10,011 nucleotides of DNA from NCBI GenBank assembly GCA_041946755.1, contig JBHGBB010000148.1, positions 1-10,011 of the forward strand, in the 5' to 3' direction. A program made the position numbers and the translations under genes. Positions 1-6,116 of this stretch are shown here, piece by piece (positions within the stretch are counted from its first letter, which is position 1; each line of letters begins with the position of its first letter). The stretch comes from JBHGBB01 sp041946755. Lineage in GTDB: Bacteria > UBP4 > UBA4092 > JAOAEQ01. The notes below the pieces were generated by a model that saw only the letters and a program-made list of their open reading frames with translations, was not told the origin of the DNA and made no database searches.

Positions 1-964
1 TTTGATGATAAGCGTATCCACCATGATCTCCGAGCGGATTTTCATCTATTACCGGTATCACCATAATCCGTTTACCTTTGGGATTAGCTTCCATAAGTTT
101 CACCGCATCGATACAACGGGTATGGGAAGTTACCGTAATTGGATTTCGCTGCATCACCTGGGTTATCGGTAAGGATAATACTCTACCACCAAACTCATCT
201 GCACGCTGAAATAAACGACGGACATCGCCATCAGTAATGATTCCCATAAGTTTACCTTCTCCATTTACGACACAGACTGCACCTAGTTTTTTCTCGGTTA
301 TTTCCGCAAGCGCATCCCGGACGGTTTGACGAAAATCAATGACCGCATTCGTTTCTCCGGTATGCATTAATTCTTTTACTTCAAGCAATTCTCTGCCGAT
401 ACTTCCTCCCGGATGAAGCAACGCAAAATCTTGTGCTTTAAATTCTTTCTTATGGAGTAGAACTACTGCTAACGCATCTCCTAATGCTAAAGTAGCTGTA
501 GTGCTAGCCGTGGGAACCAAATTGAATGGATCTGCTTCTTTTTTTACTCCGATATTCAACACCACGATGCTATTCTTTGCTAAAGCGGATTCAGGATCTC
601 CGGTCATCGCAATAATCGGAGCACCGATTTTCTTGATTACCGGCAAAATATTGATAATTTCATCCGATTCTCCGCTATTTGAAATAGCCAGCACGATATC
701 ATTGGCTGTTATCATACCTAAATCGCCATGATATCCTTCTGCTGGATGCATATATAACGATGGAGTACCAGTACTGGCTAGGGTCGCAGCGATTTTCCGA
801 CCGATATGCCCGGATTTACCGATAGCCGTTACGATTATTCTACCTCGGCATTCCAGAATAGTATTAACTGCTACTTCAAATTGGGCATCAATCCGTGGCA
901 GTAATTCCAGAATTGCTTCCGACTCGGTTTTTAAGACTTGTTCTGCTAACTCGATGATATTCAT
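1..964 (-). CDS. kdsD: Arabinose-5-phosphate isomerase, KdsD/KpsF family (SIS + CBS), 3' end cut by window edge
   Basis: The first 321 codons are present with no stop. The family enzyme interconverts D-ribulose 5-phosphate and D-arabinose 5-phosphate in the cytoplasm, the first step to Kdo for LPS. A SIS domain covers about residues 35-170 (GKSGH at 49-53, SNSGES at 95-100, PTAST at 151-155), followed by HPGGSIGR at 184-191. CBS 1 is about 199-253 (GIITDGDVRR) and CBS 2 starts about 267. From memory, E. coli KdsD active residues are K59, H88, E111, E152 and H193; here K50, H79, E102, E143 and H184 fit with a constant offset of 9, which supports real isomerase activity. The ATG at 964-962 lies 8 bases after the transaldolase stop, with only a weak GAAG ahead, so it is probably cotranscribed and translationally coupled. 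Odd: after IPVIDEN (303-309) the sequence lacks the expected CBS ending with an HDLL-like motif, although the family usually ends near here. GutQ-type isomerase is the main alternative. Confidence 0.9.
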   Translation of the reverse strand, partial: MNIIELAEQVLKTESEAILELLPRIDAQFEVAVNTILECRGRIIVTAIGKSGHIGRKIAATLASTGTPSLYMHPAEGYHGDLGMITANDIVLAISNSGESDEIINILPVIKKIGAPIIAMTGDPESALAKNSIVVLNIGVKKEADPFNLVPTASTTATLALGDALAVVLLHKKEFKAQDFALLHPGGSIGRELLEVKELMHTGETNAVIDFRQTVRDALAEITEKKLGAVCVVNGEGKLMGIITDGDVRRLFQRADEFGGRVLSLPITQVMQRNPITVTSHTRCIDAVKLMEANPKGKRIMVIPVIDENPLGDHGGYAYHQ

Positions 965-972
965 AGCTTCAA

Positions 973-1623
973 TTATTTATTTGATTTACCTTTCTTCCAA
1001 TCTGCGAGAAATCGGTCTACTCCAATATTCGTTAATGGATGTTGGATTAATTGTTGAATAACTTTAAATGGCACGGTAGCAATATCCGCTCCTGCCATCG
1101 CGGCATCGACTACATGCAAAGGATGGCGAATACTAGCAGCAATAATCTGGGTTGGATATCCATAATTATCATAAATTGTTTTAATCTGTTTAATGAGGTC
1201 CATCCCGTTATGCGAGATGTCATCCAGCCGACCAATAAACGGGCTGATATAGGTTCCCCCGGCTTTCGCGGCCAACAATGCTTGACTGGCAGAAAAACAT
1301 AAGGTAACATTCGTCTTTATACCTTCTTGTTTCAATATTTTAACCGCTTTAAGCCCTTCAATAATCAGTGGGATTTTTACTACAATATTTTTATGCAGTT
1401 TCGATAGGGATTTGGCTTCTTTCACCATTTCTTGAGCTTTCAGGCTGATTACTTCTGCGCTAATCGGACCGTTAACGATATTACAAATCTCTTCGATTAG
1501 TTTACGGAAATCCTTACCTTCTTTAGCGACGAGCGATGGATTGGTGGTAACCCCATCAATAATCCCCCAACTATTCGCTTCACGAATTTCATCCAGATTT
1601 GCTGTATCAATAAATAACTTCAT
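973..1623 (-). CDS. tal: Transaldolase, small FSA/TalC-type (probable true transaldolase)
   Basis: 216 residues, the normal length of the small transaldolase/fructose-6-phosphate aldolase family, a class I TIM-barrel aldolase of the nonoxidative pentose phosphate pathway. D6 (FIDTA), N28 (TTNPS) and the Schiff-base lysine K83 (VVKIPL) are present. Two positions that separate E. coli FSA from transaldolases can be read: FSA has Gln in its FAQV motif and Tyr in its APYV motif, whereas here they are Glu57 (SAEV) and Phe129 (SPFI). Both point to transaldolase (sedoheptulose 7-phosphate + glyceraldehyde 3-phosphate to erythrose 4-phosphate + fructose 6-phosphate), not FSA. The ATG at 1623 has the strongest Shine-Dalgarno in the window, GGAGGGG at 1634-1628, 4 bases upstream. 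It lies 15 bases after cinA and 8 before kdsD, so likely one transcript. Its place beside kdsD fits shared pentose-phosphate metabolism (inference). Confidence 0.95.
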   Translation of the reverse strand: MKLFIDTANLDEIREANSWGIIDGVTTNPSLVAKEGKDFRKLIEEICNIVNGPISAEVISLKAQEMVKEAKSLSKLHKNIVVKIPLIIEGLKAVKILKQEGIKTNVTLCFSASQALLAAKAGGTYISPFIGRLDDISHNGMDLIKQIKTIYDNYGYPTQIIAASIRHPLHVVDAAMAGADIATVPFKVIQQLIQHPLTNIGVDRFLADWKKGKSNK

Positions 1624-1638
1624 GATTCCCCTCCGATA

Positions 1639-2928
1639 TTAATTTATGGTTAACAAATAATGGCGCAATAGATTTAATGCTACCTGTGAAGTCCGCCATT
1701 TAATCATTTCGCGGTCTCCATTAAAATTATATTTTACACAATGTTGGTATCGGTTTGCAGTAGCAAGTGCGATATATACCAATCCGACCGGTTTATCTGG
1801 AGTTCCTCCAGTCGGACCGGCAATACCGGTTACCGATATACCGATATCAGCTTTCGTTTGTTTCAATAGCCCCTGCACCATTGATATTGCGGTAGGTTCA
1901 CTTACCGCACCATGGTTTTTTATGGTTTCTTTCGGCACCCCCAATAAATCCTGTTTCGCTTGATTGCTATATACTACCAGACCGCGGTCGAAATAGTCTG
2001 AACTTCCGGAAATATTGGTTATCCGGTTTGCAATTAATCCGCCGGTGCATGATTCTGCTATGGCTAATCGTAGTTTTTTATGCCGTAATAAGCTGCCGAT
2101 AACACCTTCTAACATATCTTTATCAGCCCCATAAATCGCATTGCCTATCCGCTTCCGGATTACTCGTTCTGCCTTTTTAATAATTCTATCTGCAGCCGAA
2201 ACTGATTTTGCTCGGGCTGTTATCCGAATATCGATTTGCCCAAACACTGCCATTAATCCTACTTCCGGATTACTGTTTGGCACCATAAAATCCTGGATTT
2301 GTTCATCAATCGCTGATTCTGACATCCCAACAACTTTTAGCACTCGATATTTGATTACGGCTTTCAGGTTTATTCTTTTCTTAAGCTCAGGAACCACCTG
2401 ATTCTCCCACATGGGCTCTAATTCTCGCGGTGGACCCGGTAGAATAATGATATATTGTTTATTCTGAGAAGGTTTAATACGAGATGTTTTAGATATTTTC
2501 CGTTCAATAAATAATCCTGGTGCAGTCCCTCGTTGGTTAATAAAATAACTTGCTCCTCTTGGAACATAAGCTTGTAACAGATTATTTTTCGGCATCTGTT
2601 GTCCCGGTAGAACGCGGTTGAAATATTGAGATATTATCGATATCAGTTTCGGTTCGATTACCAACGGAGTCTTCAACATTTTTGCTACTGCATCCCGGGT
2701 GATATCATCTTTAGTAGGCCCTAATCCTCCGCTAATCACCACCACCTGACTTCGGGATAAAGATCGACATAAAACTTCACAAATCCGCTGCTCATTATCA
2801 TCAACCGTCTCTCGATGAAATACATCGAATCCCAATCGTTGCAACTGTTGCGATAAATACACCGCATTCGTATCCAGTATCTGACCGAGAACCAATTCGG
2901 TCCCTATAGATATTATTTCCGCTTGCAT
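1639..2928 (-). CDS. cinA: CinA: molybdopterin-binding-like domain + NMN amidohydrolase domain
   Basis: 429 residues, near the usual length for two-domain CinA. The N-terminal COG1058/MoCF-like domain spans about 1-170: SIGTELVLGQ (7-16), the SGGLGPTKDD loop (66-75) and LPGPPREL (163-170). This domain has been linked to ADP-ribose pyrophosphatase activity in some CinA proteins. After a linker domain, the C-terminal PncC-type domain covers about 275-425, with AESCTGG (291-297, holding the proposed catalytic Ser), SVTGIAGPTGG (365-375) and KPVGLVYIA (379-387). PncC deamidates nicotinamide mononucleotide to nicotinic acid mononucleotide in NAD recycling. Both halves look intact. The ATG at 2928 has no clear Shine-Dalgarno; a TATAAT lies only 8 bases upstream, so the start may be leaderless or nearly so (inference). 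It is the first gene of the cinA-tal-kdsD cluster. The historical name, competence-induced, does not prove a competence role here. Confidence 0.95.
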   Translation of the reverse strand: MQAEIISIGTELVLGQILDTNAVYLSQQLQRLGFDVFHRETVDDNEQRICEVLCRSLSRSQVVVISGGLGPTKDDITRDAVAKMLKTPLVIEPKLISIISQYFNRVLPGQQMPKNNLLQAYVPRGASYFINQRGTAPGLFIERKISKTSRIKPSQNKQYIIILPGPPRELEPMWENQVVPELKKRINLKAVIKYRVLKVVGMSESAIDEQIQDFMVPNSNPEVGLMAVFGQIDIRITARAKSVSAADRIIKKAERVIRKRIGNAIYGADKDMLEGVIGSLLRHKKLRLAIAESCTGGLIANRITNISGSSDYFDRGLVVYSNQAKQDLLGVPKETIKNHGAVSEPTAISMVQGLLKQTKADIGISVTGIAGPTGGTPDKPVGLVYIALATANRYQHCVKYNFNGDREMIKWRTSQVALNLLRHYLLTIN

Positions 2929-2935
2929 GTCAGAT

Positions 2936-2954
2936 ATTATAGCTAAAATTTAGC
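2936..2954 (-). promoter_or_regulatory. Possible -10 element and short palindrome upstream of cinA
   Basis: On the minus strand a perfect TATAAT hexamer (2941-2936) sits 8 bases before the cinA ATG. It directly abuts a 13-base perfect palindrome, GCTAAA-A-TTTAGC (2942-2954), in the spacer region where a repressor could act. There is no good -35 hexamer at 17 bases spacing (TTCCTA only). The AT-rich context makes a chance match possible. An operator role is inference. Confidence 0.3.
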
Positions 2955-3040
2955 AGTTTAGGAAAGAAGGATTTAAGCAGTGGCTGGTAGTGAGTGACAA
3001 GATTCAAGTAAATCTATACAACGGAATAAATGGGTTTTAA

Positions 3041-3074
3041 TAATTCTTAATTCTTAACTCTTAATTTTTAATTG
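3041..3074. repeat. Tandem heptad repeat, TAATTCT-type, about 4.9 units
   Basis: Consecutive 7-base units are TAATTCT, TAATTCT, TAACTCT, TAATTTT and a partial TAATTG. They fill the end of the 156-base gap (2929-3084) between cinA and the transporter stop. The rest of that gap holds no open frame or hairpin terminator that I can support. The period matches the heptads at 5958-6103, although the unit sequence differs. Confidence 0.85.
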
Positions 3075-3084
3075 TTTTTATGGT

Positions 3085-4692
3085 TCATCCGATAATCGCA
3101 TACGCGATTCCAGTGATATGCGAATTGATACGTTTTAGGTTGGTAAGAATATCGAGATGGATTTCACTGGTTTCGACTGATTCGGGTAGCCCGGCTTGTA
3201 ACCGGGAGATATGCGATTGACGGAGCGTTCGTTCCAGTTCACTGATTTGCGGTTTGGTTGCGACAACTTGTTTCGCCAACTCTATATTATTACTGGCGAA
3301 TGCGGTAATAGTCTGCTCCAGGCTTTTCTGGATTACTCGATGGAGTTCAGTGATTTCCTCCCAACCCTGTTCGGAAAACGTCAGTTGTTTTTTCGCTCGT
3401 TTCTTCGCTAATTCGAGCAGATTCTTATCAATAATATCGCCGATATTTTCCAAGTTATTTACGATGGTTAACAGCATAACTTCCCGTTTCGATTGGTCAT
3501 CAGCCAATCCATGCTGCGATAACCGGGTTAAATAGAGTTTTATTTCCCGATCCAGTAAATCGACTTTATCATCCTGGTCTTGTCTAAGACTAATATGTTC
3601 TTCTTCAGAAGTTTTAAATAACTCTAATAATCCGGTATACATTTCTGAAACGATATCTGCCATTCGTAAAGTTTCCCGGGTAGCTAAACCTAATCCTAGT
3701 GCCGGGGTATCGACCATCGTTCCATCCAGATATTTCGGTTTAAAAACCTCTTCTTTCTCTTTAACCTCGGGAATTAATTTCGTTACCAGTTTTGATAATG
3801 GAACCGTCAGAAATAAAAATATCGCGGCTATGATAACATTAAAAATAGTATGCGCATTCGCTATCTGCCGTGCCGCATCGGTAGTAGTATGCTGCACCAA
3901 TCGGATAAATAGACTGGAAAAAGGATAAAAGATGATTACCCCGAACACTTTAAATAAGGCATGCGCTACCGCAACCCGTTTCGCTTCCACGGTATTCCCG
4001 ATACTCGAAATCAATGCGGTTGCCGAAGTACCGATATTAGCACCAAAAATGATCGGTAATGCACCGGATAACGGCATGAGATTTAAATGGGCAAAAGCTA
4101 ATGCGATAGCAATCGTCGCAGCGCTGCTATGTACTAATGCGGTAAACGCTGCGGCCAGAATGAGTAATAATAAGGGGGTATCAGTTAATGCCCGGAGAAC
4201 GGTTTGAAATAATTCATTGCTCCCTAATGGTGAAACGGCATCAGACATGATTTTTATCGAGTAGAAAATCAGACCGAATCCGAAAATTGTTTGTCCGATA
4301 GATTGGAGGGTTTTTTGTTTACTCACCAGCACAAACAGGAGACCGAATCCGATAATGAGGATTGCATAATCCCATACTTTGAATGCGATTAGTTGAACGG
4401 TTACGGTACTGCCAATATCGGCTCCGAGAATAATCCCGATACTCTGGGTCAGGTTCATTAATCCGGAACTGACAAAACTCACTAATACCGCGGTGGTAGC
4501 GGTACTGCTTTGAAGTACGGCGGTGGCTACTGCGCCAACAATAACCGCTCTTAACTTATGGTCGGTTAACGTAGCGAGAATATGCCGTAGTTTGCCTCCG
4601 GCAACATTTTGCAATCCGTCTCCGGTTTGCCGGACGCCATACAATAAGAGACAAACTCCGCCGAATAAATAGAATATCGCTAATTCTGTCAT
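3085..4692 (-). CDS. nptA: Na+/phosphate cotransporter family protein with C-terminal PhoU-like domain
   Basis: 535 residues. The N-terminal ~300 residues form a hydrophobic inner-membrane domain with the duplicated Na_Pi_cotrans pattern of the NptA/YjbB family. Repeat 1 has LQSSTATT (60-67) and GADIGST (90-96); repeat 2 has VHSSAATI (187-194) and GANIGTS (217-223). Several segments look transmembrane (about 5-20, 50-77, 107-124, 173-203, 245-263, 282-298). A charged linker near 305-325 leads to a soluble helical PhoU-like domain (about 335-530). The family is thought to move phosphate coupled to Na+; E. coli YjbB acts in phosphate export, so direction here is open. The second repeat has His where repeat 1 has Gln in the QSS motif. 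A strong minus-strand promoter lies at 4757-4729, with a predicted leader near 30 bases and only a weak GGAT ahead of the ATG at 4692. Probably monocistronic, as the next gene is 156 bases away. The symbol is a family name. Confidence 0.92.
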   Translation of the reverse strand: MTELAIFYLFGGVCLLLYGVRQTGDGLQNVAGGKLRHILATLTDHKLRAVIVGAVATAVLQSSTATTAVLVSFVSSGLMNLTQSIGIILGADIGSTVTVQLIAFKVWDYAILIIGFGLLFVLVSKQKTLQSIGQTIFGFGLIFYSIKIMSDAVSPLGSNELFQTVLRALTDTPLLLLILAAAFTALVHSSAATIAIALAFAHLNLMPLSGALPIIFGANIGTSATALISSIGNTVEAKRVAVAHALFKVFGVIIFYPFSSLFIRLVQHTTTDAARQIANAHTIFNVIIAAIFLFLTVPLSKLVTKLIPEVKEKEEVFKPKYLDGTMVDTPALGLGLATRETLRMADIVSEMYTGLLELFKTSEEEHISLRQDQDDKVDLLDREIKLYLTRLSQHGLADDQSKREVMLLTIVNNLENIGDIIDKNLLELAKKRAKKQLTFSEQGWEEITELHRVIQKSLEQTITAFASNNIELAKQVVATKPQISELERTLRQSHISRLQAGLPESVETSEIHLDILTNLKRINSHITGIAYAIIG

Positions 4693-4728
4693 ATCAAATC
4701 CAAGATGTCGTTAAAATCGTAAATAAAA

Positions 4729-4757
4729 ATTATACGCCTAAGTTGATTTAATTGCAA
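4729..4757 (-). promoter_or_regulatory. Sigma70-type promoter for the Na/Pi transporter gene
   Basis: Minus strand: -35 TTGCAA (4757-4752, four of six consensus bases), an exact 17-base spacer, and -10 TATAAT (4734-4729, perfect). Transcription would start near 4722, about 30 bases before the ATG at 4692. This is the best promoter match I found in the window. TTGCAA is its own reverse complement. Confidence 0.65.
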
Positions 4758-4771
4758 ATCGGTATTATCAT
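4743..4771 (+). promoter_or_regulatory. Candidate promoter for the BioD-like/DRTGG gene, overlapping the opposing promoter
   Basis: Plus strand: -35 TTGATT (4743-4748, four of six), a 17-base spacer, and -10 TATCAT (4766-4771, five of six). The start would be near 4778, giving a leader of about 44 bases to the ATG at 4822. The element physically overlaps the -35 and spacer of the minus-strand promoter. It is weaker than that promoter and could be chance in AT-rich DNA. Confidence 0.4.
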
Positions 4772-4821
4772 AGATAGAAGAATTACCGGTAAAATACTGA
4801 GCTTTTTTATAGGGAACGACT

Positions 4822-5913
4822 ATGGAAAAGAGAATATTTATTGCGGCAACTCGGCAGAACGAAGGGAAGACGATGACGTCGCTGGGTCTCATCAGTGCAT
4901 TCCAGGCGAGAAAGATGGCGGTTGGATTCATCAAACCGGTTGGACAGCGGTATGTTGAAGTAAATGGGCATAAAATTGATGAAGATTCGGTGTTAATCGA
5001 TAAAGTATTTGATTTGGGATTAACTTTACAGGATATGAGTCCGATTGCAGTAGAACGCGATTTCACCCGGAACTATATTATGCATCCGGATATTGAGCCG
5101 TTGAAGGCAGCGATTAAACAATCATATGCGACGGTTGCCAAAGACCGGGATATGGTGGTTATCGAAGGAACCGGTCATGCCGGGGTTGGCTCGGTATTCG
5201 ATTTATCGAACGCCACAGTTGCAAAAATGTTGAATGCGAAAGTTATCATTGTCAGTTCCGGGGGAATAGGCCGGCCGATTGATGAAATTATTCTCAACGA
5301 AGCGTTGTTCAAAGAAGCAGGAGTAGAAATTCTGGGGGCGATAATCAATAAAATCGAACTTGATGCTTTAGAAAAAATTACACGGTATGTAGAACCGGGG
5401 CTTAAAAGGAAAGGAATCGAGTTATTAGGTGTAGTTCCGTTTCGATCGATGTTAACCGCACCGACTATTCGCCAAATAATTGAAGAACTGGACGGCGAAT
5501 TGATGAATGAAATTAAAGAGCTTGATATTCCGATAGAGAAAATCGTTGTCGGTGCCATGGCACCGCATCGCGCGCTAGACCTATTTGACAATAACACCAT
5601 GGTAATTACTCCCGGTGACCGGGATGATTTGATCCTGGCAGCATTAAGCTCATGTATTACCGGAGATAGCAAATCGTTTTGCGTTAGTGGCATTGTACTT
5701 ACCGGAGGTATCTATCCGCATAAAACGATTCAGCGGCTTATCCAACGGACTTCGATCCCGGTTATTGCAGTTAAGGATAACACTTTCGAAGCGGCAACGA
5801 AATTCCATGATTTAACGGTTAAAATCCGGCCGGAAGATAAGGAAAAAATCCAAATCGCTACCAAATTAATAGAACAATACATTAAAATAGATAAAATACT
5901 CAATAATATATAA
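4822..5913 (+). CDS. Stand-alone BioD-like P-loop (AAA_26) + DRTGG domain protein
   Basis: 363 residues. The N-terminal half is a dethiobiotin-synthetase-like P-loop NTPase: ATRQNEGKT at 9-17 (a Walker A variant), FIKPVGQR (36-43), and VIEGTGHAGVGSVFDLSNA (113-131), the segment where BioD-type proteins have a conserved switch region. The C-terminal half (about 215-330) is a DRTGG domain with PGDRDDL at 264-270. This is the architecture of the N-terminal regulatory part of long phosphotransacetylases, but the acetyltransferase domain is absent and the reading frame stops before the next gap. It is unlikely to be biotin synthesis, since no bio gene is nearby and DRTGG is not part of BioD. The role is unknown; a nucleotide-dependent regulatory or sensing protein is inference. 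The ATG is supported by AGGGA at 4811-4815, 6 bases upstream. It is transcribed divergently from the transporter and is probably monocistronic given the 203-base repeat-filled gap that follows. Confidence 0.88.
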   Translation: MEKRIFIAATRQNEGKTMTSLGLISAFQARKMAVGFIKPVGQRYVEVNGHKIDEDSVLIDKVFDLGLTLQDMSPIAVERDFTRNYIMHPDIEPLKAAIKQSYATVAKDRDMVVIEGTGHAGVGSVFDLSNATVAKMLNAKVIIVSSGGIGRPIDEIILNEALFKEAGVEILGAIINKIELDALEKITRYVEPGLKRKGIELLGVVPFRSMLTAPTIRQIIEELDGELMNEIKELDIPIEKIVVGAMAPHRALDLFDNNTMVITPGDRDDLILAALSSCITGDSKSFCVSGIVLTGGIYPHKTIQRLIQRTSIPVIAVKDNTFEAATKFHDLTVKIRPEDKEKIQIATKLIEQYIKIDKILNNI

Positions 5914-5922
5914 CGATTAACA

Positions 5923-5946
5923 AAAGAACGGAAGAACGCAAGAACG
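5923..5946. repeat. Three tandem 8-base units, NAAGAACG
   Basis: AAAGAACG, GAAGAACG and CAAGAACG follow head to tail 9 bases after the stop of the DRTGG gene. The array is short and purine-rich. It sits directly ahead of the heptad arrays that fill the rest of this gap. Confidence 0.8.
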
Positions 5947-5957
5947 AAAGGATAAAA

Positions 5958-6103
5958 CTCCAAGTTCCAAACTCCAATCCGCCTTAGGTGGACAAATAAG
6001 TTCCAAAATCTGATTTCCAAGTTCCAAACAGTGATGGTAGGTTAACGTAATTTGGATTTTGAACTTTGGACTTTATTTGGGATTTGGGATTTGAGATTTG
6101 GGA
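5958..6103. repeat. Inverted pair of heptad arrays filling the gap before lpdA
   Basis: The left arm has CCAA-type heptads in 7-base register: CTCCAAG, TTCCAAA, CTCCAAT (5958-5978), then TTCCAAA, ATCTGAT, TTCCAAG, TTCCAAA (6001-6028). A 22-base spacer (6029-6050) follows. The right arm is the reverse-complement type: TTTGGAT, TTTGAAC, TTTGGAC (6051-6071), a TTTA insertion, then TTTGGGA, TTTGGGA, TTTGAGA, TTTGGGA (6076-6103). The arms can pair imperfectly. A palindromic element (5974-5999) interrupts the left arm. The 203-base gap 5914-6116 therefore consists mainly of repeats; I see no gene or clear promoter in it. Confidence 0.85.
5974..5999 (-). repeat. 26-base palindromic intergenic element, copy 1
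   Basis: The core TCCGCCT-T-AGGTGGA (5978-5992) has 7-base arms with one mismatch, which would be a G-U pair in RNA. The reverse complement of 5974-5999 matches 9986-10011 at 24 of 26 positions by hand comparison. The shared flanks (TTATTTG on one side, TTGG on the other) make this a dispersed element, not a chance palindrome. Confidence 0.75.
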
Positions 6104-6116
6104 TTTATTATTTATT

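Noticed and set aside
3041..3074. CRISPR array or leader
   Set aside because: Here and at 5958-6103 and 9897-9932 the repeats are only 7-9 bases, contiguous and without spacers, and no cas gene is present.
4689..5066. 125-residue open frame on the minus strand across the divergent gap
   Set aside because: It runs antisense through the first part of the BioD-like/DRTGG gene, overlaps the transporter start, and has no recognisable domain. The plus-strand gene has clear family motifs there.
5175..5693. 172-residue open frame on the minus strand
   Set aside because: It lies wholly antisense inside the DRTGG gene, is Ser/Ile/Pro-rich with no domain pattern, and lacks a ribosome binding site. It is a shadow of codon use on the other strand.
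4822..5913. Annotation as bioD, dethiobiotin synthetase
   Set aside because: The P-loop half is BioD-like, but the DRTGG half and the 363-residue length fit the N-terminal region of phosphotransacetylase, and there are no biotin genes around it.
6066..6116. Seventeen-residue N-terminal extension of Lpd from a TTG start
   Set aside because: The extension is a translation of the TTTGGGA heptads (repeated Trp-Asp/Phe pattern) and does not belong to the Lpd family; the ATG at 6117 gives the normal N-terminus.
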